Positions 16,977-23,823 of a stretch of 34,741 nt of DNA are shown here, in pieces (position 1 is the stretch's first letter; each line of letters begins with the position of its first letter). Below the pieces are notes generated by a model, which did no database searches, was not told where the DNA came from, and saw only the letters and a list, made by a program, of their open reading frames with translations. This stretch comes from an uncultured Oscillospiraceae bacterium (GTDB lineage: Bacteria > Bacillota > Clostridia > Oscillospirales > Oscillospiraceae): assembly GCA_947624395.1 (NCBI GenBank), contig CANQKA010000014.1:1-34741 (forward strand), given 5' to 3'. A program made the translations under genes and the position numbers.

Positions 16977-18562
16977 CATGACACGCTCCTTTTCAGATCA
17001 TCTTTATCAAGCATCCCAACGCTCTCCGTCGCCAGCGTCACCTGCATCTGCAAACAGGCCACGCCGGCGGCCGTCTCAAAAAAGTCCAGGATCCCGTTGG
17101 CGGCGATCGCCAGGGCCAGCGCCTCCGCGGGGATGCCAAGCTGGGCAAACAGGACCGTGAACACGGAAAGGGCCCCGCCGGGTATGGGCGGCAGCGCCAT
17201 GGACAGAAGCCCTACCGTCAGCACCGACATGACGAGAAACAGCGGCGTGATGGGAATACCATAGGATTCCGCCATGCACAGGGCCATGATAAAAAGTCCG
17301 ACCACAAAACCCGGCTTATACAGCACCTGCCCCAGGGGGATGGCAAAATCCGATATCTTTTTCGGGATGCCCAGCTCTTTTACGCACGTCTCCAGGTTCG
17401 TGGCCAGAGCCGCGGCCGAGGATGCCGTCGTCAGGGCGATGAGATAGGCCGGCAGCGCTTTTTTCAGCAGCTGACCGGGGCTGACCTTCAGCCGGAAGCC
17501 CGCCCGGAAGATATAAAACAGCGGCAGGATGACGCACGCCGGTATCGCCAGCGCGAACACCTTGAGCAGGCTGGAAACGCCGCTGCCAAAATCGGATATG
17601 ACCAGGTTGAACAGGCTCAAAAACACGAACAGCGGGATGATCTTCCCCAGCGCGCCCATCAAAAACTGCACCGCGTCGTACAGCTGCATCATGGTATTCT
17701 GGGCCGCCGACACCCGCTCGCCCAATATGAGCAGGGCCAGCCCCAGGCAGATGCCCAAAAATACCAGCTGCAGGGCGTTGCCGTTCATAAACGGTGAGAT
17801 GATATCCGCCGGCACGATGTCCAGCACCATCTGATAGATCCCCGAATAATTGCCGGAGAGCTTATCGCCCGCCGAGGCCACCGGGAACACCAGACTTCCC
17901 GCCAGGGCCATGGCCGCCGTCAGGATAAACGTCCCCCCGAGCATGCGCAGGATAAGTTTTTTGCCCACCTTGCCCACCACCGCCAGATCGCCGATGCTCA
18001 CGATGGAGCAGCAGATAGCCAAAAACACCAGCGGGGAGGACACCGCCCGCAGCGCCCCCACGATCATGTTGAACAGGGGTTCCGTGACCGACAGCGCGCC
18101 CGACTGTATGACCGGGAACCGCCTCGCGGCCGCGCCCAGAAACACCGCCAGGAACACCGCCGCCAGCAGCACGGCCACCTGGCCCATGGACGACCTTTTC
18201 TTTCTGGGGTTGCAGACCAGGCAGTTTTTCCCGTTCTTATAGGCGTATGTAAACGAAAGGCCCGCCTGGGACAGCATATGGCTGCTCAGCACCAGCGCGT
18301 CGTTGTCCCACGCGTCCGTGGCCGGCCCCTCCACGCTTACGCGCAAAAAGGACCGCCCGAATTTCCGCCCGCATTCCACCCGGACCGGCGCGCCTTCCAT
18401 CGTTTCCAGCCACACGCCCAGTATCTCTTCCAGCGACAGGCGCAGCCGTATAACGTCTTTCCTGTCCGTCCCCGCCTCCGTCAGCGCCTGCACGCATATT
18501 TCGGATACCGCGTCGATCGTCAGCGCCGTCAGCCTGAAGTTTTCATTTCGGCTGCTCACCAT
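16976..18562 (-). CDS. SDF-family carrier with N-terminal pseudo-HATPase (RsbW-like) domain, copy 2
   Basis: 528 aa, a paralogue of the carrier at 11944-13548 with the same two-part plan. Residues 1-120 are HATPase-like: [16 protein letters not shown] (38-53), EGPATDAW (78-85) and a closing NGKNCLVC (110-117). The N-box Asn position is Val50 and the G1 acid is absent. The membrane part (about 126-510) has HP1 [14 protein letters not shown] (376-389); the NMDGT motif reads YKPGF, and the GltPh positions D390/R397/N401/D405 read N489/E496/G500/L504. GGGAGG lies about 10 nt ahead of the ATG at 18562. It ends in the 4-bp overlap ATGA with the ABC fusion gene. Both carriers share the motif losses, so these are likely an adapted subfamily rather than decay. 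Confidence 0.82.
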   Translation of the reverse strand: MVSSRNENFRLTALTIDAVSEICVQALTEAGTDRKDVIRLRLSLEEILGVWLETMEGAPVRVECGRKFGRSFLRVSVEGPATDAWDNDALVLSSHMLSQAGLSFTYAYKNGKNCLVCNPRKKRSSMGQVAVLLAAVFLAVFLGAAARRFPVIQSGALSVTEPLFNMIVGALRAVSSPLVFLAICCSIVSIGDLAVVGKVGKKLILRMLGGTFILTAAMALAGSLVFPVASAGDKLSGNYSGIYQMVLDIVPADIISPFMNGNALQLVFLGICLGLALLILGERVSAAQNTMMQLYDAVQFLMGALGKIIPLFVFLSLFNLVISDFGSGVSSLLKVFALAIPACVILPLFYIFRAGFRLKVSPGQLLKKALPAYLIALTTASSAAALATNLETCVKELGIPKKISDFAIPLGQVLYKPGFVVGLFIMALCMAESYGIPITPLFLVMSVLTVGLLSMALPPIPGGALSVFTVLFAQLGIPAEALALAIAANGILDFFETAAGVACLQMQVTLATESVGMLDKDDLKRSVS

Positions 18563-18666
18563 ACCCGTTTACCTCCCGTCAAGCCCGTGTTCGTCAGATG
18601 ATGCCGTGATCTTTTGCCAGCGCCCTGATGCTCCTGTCGTAAGTCGCCTCCGCCTCTTTCTCCCTC

Positions 18667-18963
18667 TCACTCAATGGTCAGGATGTCCGAAAAACCGGTG
18701 ACCTCGAACACCTCCATGACCGTCTCGTTCACGTTTTTGATCTTCATCTCGCCCTGTCTGTTCATGATTTTCTGCATGGCCAGCAGCACCCGCAGGCCGG
18801 CGGACGATATATAGTCCAGCCTGGCAAGATCCAGCACCAGGCCCGTCAGCCCCTCCACGCTGCCTCTGAGCTCCTGCTCCAGCTTCGGGGCGGTGGTGGT
18901 GTCCAATCTCCCCTCCAGCGCCACCGTCAAAGTCGTTCCGTCCAAAGTCATTTGCGTGTTCAT
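18667..18963 (-). CDS. STAS-domain protein, SpoIIAA/RsbV-like anti-sigma factor antagonist
   Basis: 98 aa, all one STAS domain. Pattern: LTVALEGRLDTTTAPKLEQE (about 12-31), GLVLDLARLDYISSAGLRVL (41-60), then MKIKNVNETVMEVFEVTGF. Ser54 in SSAGLR is in the place of the serine that anti-sigma kinases phosphorylate in SpoIIAA and RsbV. The ATG at 18963 has GGAGG with 7-nt spacing; in-frame codons further upstream lack a site. No sigma factor or kinase of the SpoIIAB type and no PP2C phosphatase is encoded nearby. Instead, the next three genes in the operon carry RsbW-like modules fused to transporters, which makes those modules its likely partners (inference). Confidence 0.9.
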   Translation of the reverse strand: MNTQMTLDGTTLTVALEGRLDTTTAPKLEQELRGSVEGLTGLVLDLARLDYISSAGLRVLLAMQKIMNRQGEMKIKNVNETVMEVFEVTGFSDILTIE

Positions 18964-18994
18964 GGTTTTACCTCCAAAATGAATATCGTTTTTC

Positions 18995-19714
18995 TCATGC
19001 CTCATCCCCTGCGGGATGCTTCAAATACTCCACAAACTCGTCTGTCGTCATGGTGAACGCGATCTCCGTCCGCGACGGGTCCCGCACCAGAAATTCCGTC
19101 AGCCCGTACTCCTGCGCTCCGCCCCAGTCGTATGTATAGCCCAGTCTCGTCCAGGGGTAATCGCTCTCAAAATAGGAATACAGGATGTTTGCGTCAAACC
19201 ACTCTTTCCACGCGCCCGTGACCAGGCTGTAGTCGTTTTCCATCTGTTTCGTCACGTCGGTGACGAACGCCGGCCGCACCACGTCCTCTGGCGACACCCA
19301 GAACGCGGTGAATCTTGTGTACCCCTCGTCCGCGTGTACGCCCAGAAGCTGGGCGAACCGGAGCGTCCAGTCCGTCACACCTTCTCCGTTTTCCTTAAAC
19401 CAGCTCTCCATCTCGCCCAGGGAAGTCGCCCATATATCGCCGTATTCCCCGATTTGTGTTCCGGGCTCGCACCCGTCCGGGTAATCGTGCCACGTCAGCA
19501 GCAGGACCCTTTCACCGGCGTCGTCCCAGACCGTCCGGCCGTCCTCCGCCGTCAGGGTGACCAGCGGACGAATTTCCTCATCCTCGGCAAACACCGCGTC
19601 GGTCATCGCCGCTTGCCACCGGCCGTCGTCCGCGGCCTCCGCTCTCTGCCCGCCGATCGTGAAAACCGCCATGACCAGAAGCGCGGTCATCCAAAACCCG
19701 CCCCGTTTCTTCAC
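18995..19714 (-). CDS. Secreted protein of unknown function, first gene of the transporter operon
   Basis: 239 aa. A signal peptide at about 1-27 (KKRGGFWMTALLVMAVF, then GGQRAEAADD with an AEA cleavage site) exports it; there is no lipobox cysteine. The mature part has aromatic segments such as VLLLTWHDYPDGCEPG, EMESWFKENGEGVTDWTLR and YTRFTAFWVSPEDVVRPA, with no motif I can name. Only two cysteines appear overall, or fewer in some regions, so it is not a disulfide-rich effector. The start is GTG at 19714, with AGGTG about 9 nt ahead. It is the first gene after the LytTR-type operator at 19803-19832, and the STAS gene begins 31 bp after its stop. A role in sensing or binding the operon's substrate outside the cell is conceivable but unsupported. 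Confidence 0.65.
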   Translation of the reverse strand: MKKRGGFWMTALLVMAVFTIGGQRAEAADDGRWQAAMTDAVFAEDEEIRPLVTLTAEDGRTVWDDAGERVLLLTWHDYPDGCEPGTQIGEYGDIWATSLGEMESWFKENGEGVTDWTLRFAQLLGVHADEGYTRFTAFWVSPEDVVRPAFVTDVTKQMENDYSLVTGAWKEWFDANILYSYFESDYPWTRLGYTYDWGGAQEYGLTEFLVRDPSRTEIAFTMTTDEFVEYLKHPAGDEA

Positions 19715-19763
19715 GCTCCGTCACCTGCTTTTTCTAATATATAGCTTCTCTCGCAGACGGTAT

Positions 19764-19769
19764 AATCTA
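19764..19769 (-). promoter_or_regulatory. Candidate -10 of the transporter operon
   Basis: On the minus strand TAGATT (4 of 6 matches to TATAAT) lies 34 bp from the inner edge of the operator at 19803-19832, the same distance as the TATTCT in front of the maturase gene. No good -35 is seen, as expected for an activator-dependent promoter. Confidence 0.4.
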
Positions 19770-19802
19770 ACACAGCAGTAGTTTAAACAGGGAATAACAC
19801 CG

Positions 19803-19832
19803 AAATTGGTCGTTTTTATTCCGAAATTGGTC
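19803..19832 (-). promoter_or_regulatory. LytTR-type operator, two 9-bp direct repeats (transporter operon)
   Basis: On the minus strand GACCAATTT occurs twice exactly, separated by the 12-bp spacer CGGAATAAAAAC. Direct 9-bp repeats with a 12-bp gap are the known layout for AgrA/LytTR regulators. The site is about 90 bp ahead of the secreted-protein gene. A near copy lies at 21643-21672. Confidence 0.75.
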
Positions 19833-19843
19833 ATTCCCGTCAA

Positions 19844-19873
19844 AGAAAAAGCCGCCCGCGGGCGGCTTTTTCT
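19844..19873. terminator. Bidirectional-looking terminator after the RiPP precursor gene
   Basis: AGAAAAAGCCGCC-cgcg-GGCGGCTTTTTCT is an almost perfect palindrome with a U-tract on either strand. On the minus strand it ends the maturase-peptide transcript about 30 bp after the precursor stop, just ahead of the next operator. Confidence 0.85.
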
Positions 19874-19903
19874 GTTTCCGTTATTATCCGCCGCCGCCGC
19901 CTT

Positions 19904-20155
19904 TTAAGGTAGGGGTCCTTCGACCGGGTTCGTATCATCTCCCCATCCGCTAAAAACGCATTGACAGCGGCGCTTCTTAAAGTCATCATCTCCCGCGCCG
20001 CCGAGGAAGCAGCCGCAGGGACTATCGGTCCCGCCGCCTTCTCCGCCGCCGGCAAACTCGCACATGCAGTGGTCTCCCCCGGCTACCGCGTCCAGCTCGT
20101 CCAGGTCCAGCTCTCTCGCATGGCCCAGAACTTCGTTTTTCTTCTCTTCCGACAT
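19904..20155 (-). CDS. RiPP precursor peptide with double-glycine leader and three CxC core repeats
   Basis: 83 aa, preceded by AGGAGG 8 nt ahead of the ATG at 20155. The leader is acidic and helical and ends in LDLDELDAVAGG (residues 16-27), a typical double-glycine cleavage motif of Nif11/bacteriocin-like leaders. The core then shows CMC (30-32), CGC (47-49) and CQC (64-66), exactly 17 residues apart, each followed by F or L two residues later and glycines at repeat positions 7 and 9. All six cysteines are in these motifs. It lies 29 bp downstream of the radical SAM/SPASM gene, which makes thioether (sactipeptide or ranthipeptide) cross-linking the likely modification. No peptidase-containing exporter is in the window. 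The product may be an antimicrobial or a pheromone for the neighbouring two-component system. Confidence 0.85.
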   Translation of the reverse strand: MSEEKKNEVLGHARELDLDELDAVAGGDHCMCEFAGGGEGGGTDSPCGCFLGGAGDDDFKKRRCQCVFSGWGDDTNPVEGPLP

Positions 20156-20184
20156 TTTCTTATCCTCCTATATAATAATATTTT

Positions 20185-21576
20185 TTACTGCTTTTCCGGC
20201 AGTTTGATCTTCTCCATGACCCGGTCGATCTTGTCGATCCAGCCGCCTTTGAACAGGACGCAGGCCGCCATATCCCGGCCCATGATGTCCTCCGGGGTGG
20301 TATCCAGCGCGCTGGCCCTGCACCCGCCCAGGCAGTACCCGGCGTGCTCGCAGTCCCGGCATTCCGGATTGTGGGCCAGCACCTCCGAGGCTTTGGTCTC
20401 GATGAGGCGCATGTAAGACGAATCGGTGATGCACTGCTTCAATCCCAGCTCCGTTATGAGCGGATAGTTCTCCTGGATGGACATGCCGGACAAAGACATG
20501 CAGGGCAGCGCCCGACCCTCCGCGGAGATGTACATCACCATGCGGGCGTGGCCGCAGACGCACTCCCGAGCCGGGTCCTGGCACCAGGTTTTTTGCAGGG
20601 GGATGTACCAATGCCGGGGGTCGTCGGGCGAGGCGCTGAAAAATCCGCCCAGCTGCAGCACCAGGGGCATGCCGTCCTCGTAATACTGGGGAATGTAATC
20701 CAGGTAAAGCTGGAAAAGCTCGTCCATGTCGATGGAGGGGCCGTACCCGCCCTCCTTCCACGCGCCCACGTCCGAGATGGGGTTGGTCTTCAAACTGCCG
20801 CAGCCCACGCTTGCCAGGAACCGTATAGATTCCCGCAGCGTGTGCTTGTTCCGCTCGTGGATGCACATCTCCGCGCCGGTGGGAAAGCCGTGGTCCCGGC
20901 AGCGCAAAAACGCGTCCGTCACATACTTTTCCGCGCCGGGGACGCCCCGCAGCCAGTCGTGCCAGCCCACGCCGTCAAAGCTCATGTTGAACTCGGGGCA
21001 GATGCCCCGGTCCTCCAGCTTTTGCAAGAGCTCGTCCGTCACCAGACGGCCGTTGGAGTAGATGGTGGCAATGTTCACGCCGCCGTCCAGCAGCGTGTCC
21101 ACGATGTCGAAAAAGTCCGCCCGCACCAGCGGCTCTCCGCCGGTCAATGTCACGTTCGCGATGCCGCAGTCCACGATCTGTCTGGCGATGCTCATCGCCG
21201 TCTCGTGGTCCAGTTCTCCGTACTTGGCGTCCGGGGCGGACATATAGCAGTGCTTGCACCGGTAGTTGCACCGCCCCGTCACGGACCAGTGGGCCGTGCG
21301 GATATACCGGTTGTCATAGAACCGGTAAAGCTGCTCGTCCTTCAGCTTTGTCCCCGGCTCGCAGGGGCGTATGACCCCCTCCTCTTCCAGCTTTTTCAGC
21401 GCCTTCTGCCGCTGCTCAGACGCGCCGGCCATATCTGTCTGGCCGTCCATGTCCAGCAGCAGCTCCATATCCTCTTTTTTATAAAACGCGGCCCGCCCGC
21501 TGCGCCGGTCCAGCAGCGCGAACGGCAGCTTCTTCCAGCCCCGCAGGGCATATCGCTCGTTCAGTATGTAATACAC
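20185..21576 (-). CDS. Radical SAM/SPASM peptide maturase
   Basis: 463 aa. Residues 1-90 look like a PqqD-type peptide-recognition (RRE) winged helix (FALLDRRSGRAAFYKKED; ALKKLEEEGVIRPCEPG). The radical SAM motif is CNYRCKHC (Cys103, Cys107, Cys110), followed by NVTLTGGEPLVRADFFDI, which binds SAM. A SPASM domain occupies the C-terminal third, with cysteines in QDPARECVCGHAR, ALPCMSLSG, ECRDCEHAGYCLGGCRA and AACVLF, enough for two extra iron-sulfur clusters. Enzymes of this build form thioether or carbon-carbon links in ribosomal peptides. The start is GTG at 21576, with AAGGAG 8 nt ahead. Unusually, the maturase precedes its substrate gene. A LytTR-type operator lies 67 bp upstream. Confidence 0.92.
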   Translation of the reverse strand: MYYILNERYALRGWKKLPFALLDRRSGRAAFYKKEDMELLLDMDGQTDMAGASEQRQKALKKLEEEGVIRPCEPGTKLKDEQLYRFYDNRYIRTAHWSVTGRCNYRCKHCYMSAPDAKYGELDHETAMSIARQIVDCGIANVTLTGGEPLVRADFFDIVDTLLDGGVNIATIYSNGRLVTDELLQKLEDRGICPEFNMSFDGVGWHDWLRGVPGAEKYVTDAFLRCRDHGFPTGAEMCIHERNKHTLRESIRFLASVGCGSLKTNPISDVGAWKEGGYGPSIDMDELFQLYLDYIPQYYEDGMPLVLQLGGFFSASPDDPRHWYIPLQKTWCQDPARECVCGHARMVMYISAEGRALPCMSLSGMSIQENYPLITELGLKQCITDSSYMRLIETKASEVLAHNPECRDCEHAGYCLGGCRASALDTTPEDIMGRDMAACVLFKGGWIDKIDRVMEKIKLPEKQ

Positions 21577-21603
21577 TTGTTTCTCTCCTTATCTGGCGGG
21601 TCC

Positions 21604-21609
21604 AGAATA
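21604..21609 (-). promoter_or_regulatory. Candidate -10 of the maturase-peptide operon
   Basis: TATTCT on the minus strand, 34 bp from the inner edge of the operator at 21643-21672, and about 28 bp ahead of the GTG start. No recognisable -35, which fits activator dependence. Confidence 0.4.
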
Positions 21610-21642
21610 CCACAGAGCGACGACGAACGGGGAACGATCCGC

Positions 21643-21672
21643 AAATTGGTCGTTTTGATTCCGAAATTCGTC
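21643..21672 (-). promoter_or_regulatory. LytTR-type operator, two 9-bp direct repeats (maturase operon)
   Basis: On the minus strand the site reads GACGAATTT, spacer CGGAATCAAAAC, GACCAATTT. It differs from the site at 19803-19832 at only two of 30 positions, one in a repeat and one in the spacer. Confidence 0.75.
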
Positions 21673-21685
21673 CCCGCGCAAAAGC

Positions 21686-21706
21686 AAAAGCCGCCCGAAG
21701 GCGGCT
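21686..21706 (-). terminator. Terminator overlapping the kinase stop codon
   Basis: GCCGCC-ttcg-GGCGGC on the minus strand is followed by TTTTGCTTTT. The stem begins within the TGA stop codon region of the histidine kinase gene, so the regulatory genes end here and the maturase operon starts from its own promoter. Confidence 0.85.
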
Positions 21707-22986
21707 CATGGATTCAAAATCACGCAGGCGGTACAAACGCCCTCCTGCACCGTATAATTGATCTCCCCGTGATACTTGCCGGAGGAGGAGACGATGCTGT
21801 CGATGCCCACGCCTCTGGCGGCGGGCAGCCCGTTTTCCAGCTCCAGCCACGCCCCGCAGGGATTGCTGACGGCGATCACCGTCTTGTTCCCCACGTTTCG
21901 GATATGGGCCTGGATAGGCCCGGCGCTTTTCCGCGCCACGCAGGCGTTCAGCGCGTTTTCCAGCAGGTTAGCCAGTATGGCCACGAAATCCACGTCGGCC
22001 ACCGCCGACCGCGCCGGCGTGTCCGCCTGGGCGATATACTCCACGCCCGCCTCCTTCGCCTTCCCCGCGTAAGAGCTCAGTATGCCGTTGACCGTCACGT
22101 TCGGGCACCATGCGGGAAAGCTCTCCGTGGCCGCCTGTCTCTGCCCCAGATAGGCCAATATCCCCTCTGTATTGCCCTCACGGGCCATGGCCGCGATCTG
22201 CTCGTCGTGGTGGCGCAGGTCGTGGCGGACCCGACGGTTTTCCTGCTCTGCCTTTCTCGCGTTTTCCACGTAGGCCGTCAGATACTCCACGTTTTGCTTC
22301 ACCAGCTCGTCCCTTGCCTCCCGGCGCATCTGATAGATATTGCTGACGATCAGGATGCTTGCCATGCCAAAGGAGCACACCAGCAGCGAGAACAGCACCA
22401 GCGTATTGGGGTTGATGGCGTTATCCGCGCTGATACGGGACAGCACCGCCACGAACGCGAAAAAATAGATCATGGACACGACGCTGAGCGATATCCAGTT
22501 TTTTGTCCGCGTCCCGCTGATCTCCCGTATGGCCGGCCTGCCAAATTTGTTATAGGCCAACAGGATGGCAAAGCTGATGACGCCGTAGATAACGCCCCGC
22601 ACAAAATACACGAACGTTTCCGACCTGCCCGCCACAAAGGCGTAGCCCCCCAGAAAGGACACGGACAGCGAGATGCAGAACACGCAGCCGTATGTGATCC
22701 AGAGATAGCACTTCTTCCAAAACCCGTCTGCTGACACGTCGTTATAAACGCCCCAAAAGTACAGATAGGACAGCGTCAGCACGATGGGCAGCCTCCACGG
22801 CTTTGCCAGACAGAAAAACCCGAAGCAGCAGCTCAGAAACAGGAACACCCCCGCCGACCCCCACAGCATCGCCGTCTTTTTCGCCGGGTATTTCCTCTCC
22901 TGCAGCAAAAGCCCCGCCGTCAGGTGCGTCGCGAAAAACAGCAGGCTGACGCAAAGGGCTATCACAATGATCTGTATCGTGCCCAT
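21706..22986 (-). CDS. AgrC-like sensor histidine kinase (GHKL type)
   Basis: 426 aa. Residues 1-215 contain about six hydrophobic segments (for example IQIIVIALCVSLLFFA, LPIVLTLSYLYFWGVY and TLVLFSLLVCSFGMA), the polytopic peptide-sensing half typical of AgrC/ComD kinases. A helical linker follows. The phosphoacceptor motif is RRVRHDLRHH (His255), the N-box is ANLLENALNA (339-348) and the G-box is RGVGIDSIV (391-399), the shortened form usual in this class. It starts at the ATG sharing TGATG with the regulator stop (1-bp overlap), so the pair is translated together. The likely ligand is a secreted peptide, plausibly the modified product of the gene at 19904-20155 (inference). Confidence 0.9.
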   Translation of the reverse strand: MGTIQIIVIALCVSLLFFATHLTAGLLLQERKYPAKKTAMLWGSAGVFLFLSCCFGFFCLAKPWRLPIVLTLSYLYFWGVYNDVSADGFWKKCYLWITYGCVFCISLSVSFLGGYAFVAGRSETFVYFVRGVIYGVISFAILLAYNKFGRPAIREISGTRTKNWISLSVVSMIYFFAFVAVLSRISADNAINPNTLVLFSLLVCSFGMASILIVSNIYQMRREARDELVKQNVEYLTAYVENARKAEQENRRVRHDLRHHDEQIAAMAREGNTEGILAYLGQRQAATESFPAWCPNVTVNGILSSYAGKAKEAGVEYIAQADTPARSAVADVDFVAILANLLENALNACVARKSAGPIQAHIRNVGNKTVIAVSNPCGAWLELENGLPAARGVGIDSIVSSSGKYHGEINYTVQEGVCTACVILNP

Positions 22987-23711
22987 CAGTTTCTCGCCTC
23001 ATTCAGGTAAAAGTCGAAATACGCCTGCTTTATCTCCCCCCTGCGCCGCTTTGGCACCGGGATGAGCGTCCCGTCGTCCATCACCAGGTCCGACCCGGAA
23101 AAGCAGCGCACGTGGTTCAGGTTGACGATGAAGGAGCTGCCGCACGCCGTCATGCTCTGGTGGTCCTCAATACTTTCCTGCATCTGCGTTGGCAGCGACC
23201 ACACGGAGAGCTTTTGCCCGGAGACCAGCGCCACTTCCCGCCGCTTGTCCTTTGTCTCGATATACAAAATATCCTCCAGCGCGATACGGTGTACCTTTCT
23301 CTCGCTGCGGAGCAGTATCCACGTCCTCTGCTCCCGCCTGGCCACGACCCGTTCCAGGGCCCCGTCAAGCTGCTCCTGGGTATAGGGCTTGCAGATATAG
23401 TCCGCCGCGTGGATGGAAAAGGCGTCCACCGCGTAATCCGGGCTGGTCGTCAGGAAGATGATATCGGTATTCTCGCTGAGCCGAAGAATGTCCCGCGCCA
23501 GATCTGTTCCCAGCATACCGGGCATACAGATATCCAGTATCGCAATGTCAGGCGCGCCTGTTCTGTCGATGGCTTCCAGCATTTCGATGGCGGACGAATA
23601 CACGTCAAATTCCACGCCGTGCTCGCCATGTGCGGCCGCGTAGACGCCCAGATCGTCCGCTATCTTTTTTCTCTCGACCGCCTCGTCGTCACAAACCGAT
23701 ATTTTCAGCAC
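22986..23711 (-). CDS. LytTR-family response regulator (AgrA-like)
   Basis: 241 aa from the GTG at 23711. The receiver domain (1-120) has acidic CDDE (7-10), the phosphoacceptor Asp60 in IAILDICMPG, switch TTS (88-90) and Lys108 in ICKPYT. The LytTR DNA-binding domain (about 128-238) includes IALEDILYIETKDKRREV, then FIVNLNHVRCFSGSDLVMDD and IPVPKRRRGEIKQAYFDF. LytTR proteins bind paired 9-bp direct repeats two helical turns apart, and two such sites occur in the window. The GTG is chosen because GGAAG is correctly spaced and because an upstream ATG (23738) lies ahead of the predicted transcription start of the promoter at 23743-23772. It is co-transcribed with the kinase. Confidence 0.92.
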   Translation of the reverse strand: MLKISVCDDEAVERKKIADDLGVYAAAHGEHGVEFDVYSSAIEMLEAIDRTGAPDIAILDICMPGMLGTDLARDILRLSENTDIIFLTTSPDYAVDAFSIHAADYICKPYTQEQLDGALERVVARREQRTWILLRSERKVHRIALEDILYIETKDKRREVALVSGQKLSVWSLPTQMQESIEDHQSMTACGSSFIVNLNHVRCFSGSDLVMDDGTLIPVPKRRRGEIKQAYFDFYLNEARN

Positions 23712-23742
23712 TGTCCCGCTTCCTTTCTCTGCATACAAAGAC

Positions 23743-23772
23743 AGTATACCACTCAGAAACCGGCCCTTGCAA
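23743..23772 (-). promoter_or_regulatory. Housekeeping promoter of the two-component genes
   Basis: On the minus strand TTGCAA (23767-23772), an 18-bp spacer and TATACT (23743-23748). It has no LytTR-type repeat, so the regulator genes seem to be expressed constitutively rather than autoregulated. Confidence 0.7.
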
Positions 23773-23781
23773 GACGGGACG

Positions 23782-23816
23782 AAAAAGCAAAGGCGTGGCA
23801 GCCGCCACGCCTTTGC
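23782..23816 (-). terminator. Strong terminator after the mannosidase gene
   Basis: A perfect 13-bp stem, 23787-23799 with 23804-23816 (GCAAAGGCGTGGC and its complement), with a 4-nt loop; the minus strand continues with TTTTT. It isolates the GH38 gene from the regulator promoter. Confidence 0.9.
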
Positions 23817-23823
23817 AGATATC

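Noticed and set aside
18667-18963. STAS gene as part of a classical sigma-F/sigma-B operon
   Set aside because: No SpoIIAB/RsbW kinase, sigma factor or PP2C phosphatase is adjacent; the ECF sigma at 6275-6832 is 12 kb away, of another class, and has its own membrane partner.
19904-20155. Precursor as a SCIFF (six cysteines in forty-five residues) peptide
   Set aside because: It does have six cysteines within 37 residues, but the spacing is a repeated CxC at period 17 and the leader is a double-glycine type, unlike the conserved clostridial SCIFF sequence.
20344-22734. A very long plus-strand open frame opposite the maturase and kinase genes
   Set aside because: It is the shadow of GC-rich minus-strand genes: rich in His, Arg, Gly and Val, no ribosome binding site, no family motif, and it crosses a terminator and a promoter. 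Similar long plus-strand frames opposite 8316-9623, 13563-16976 and 27101-28579 were dropped for the same reason.
23743-23772. A LytTR operator in front of the regulator's own promoter
   Set aside because: No 9-bp repeat similar to GACCAATTT is present in the gap 23712-23823.
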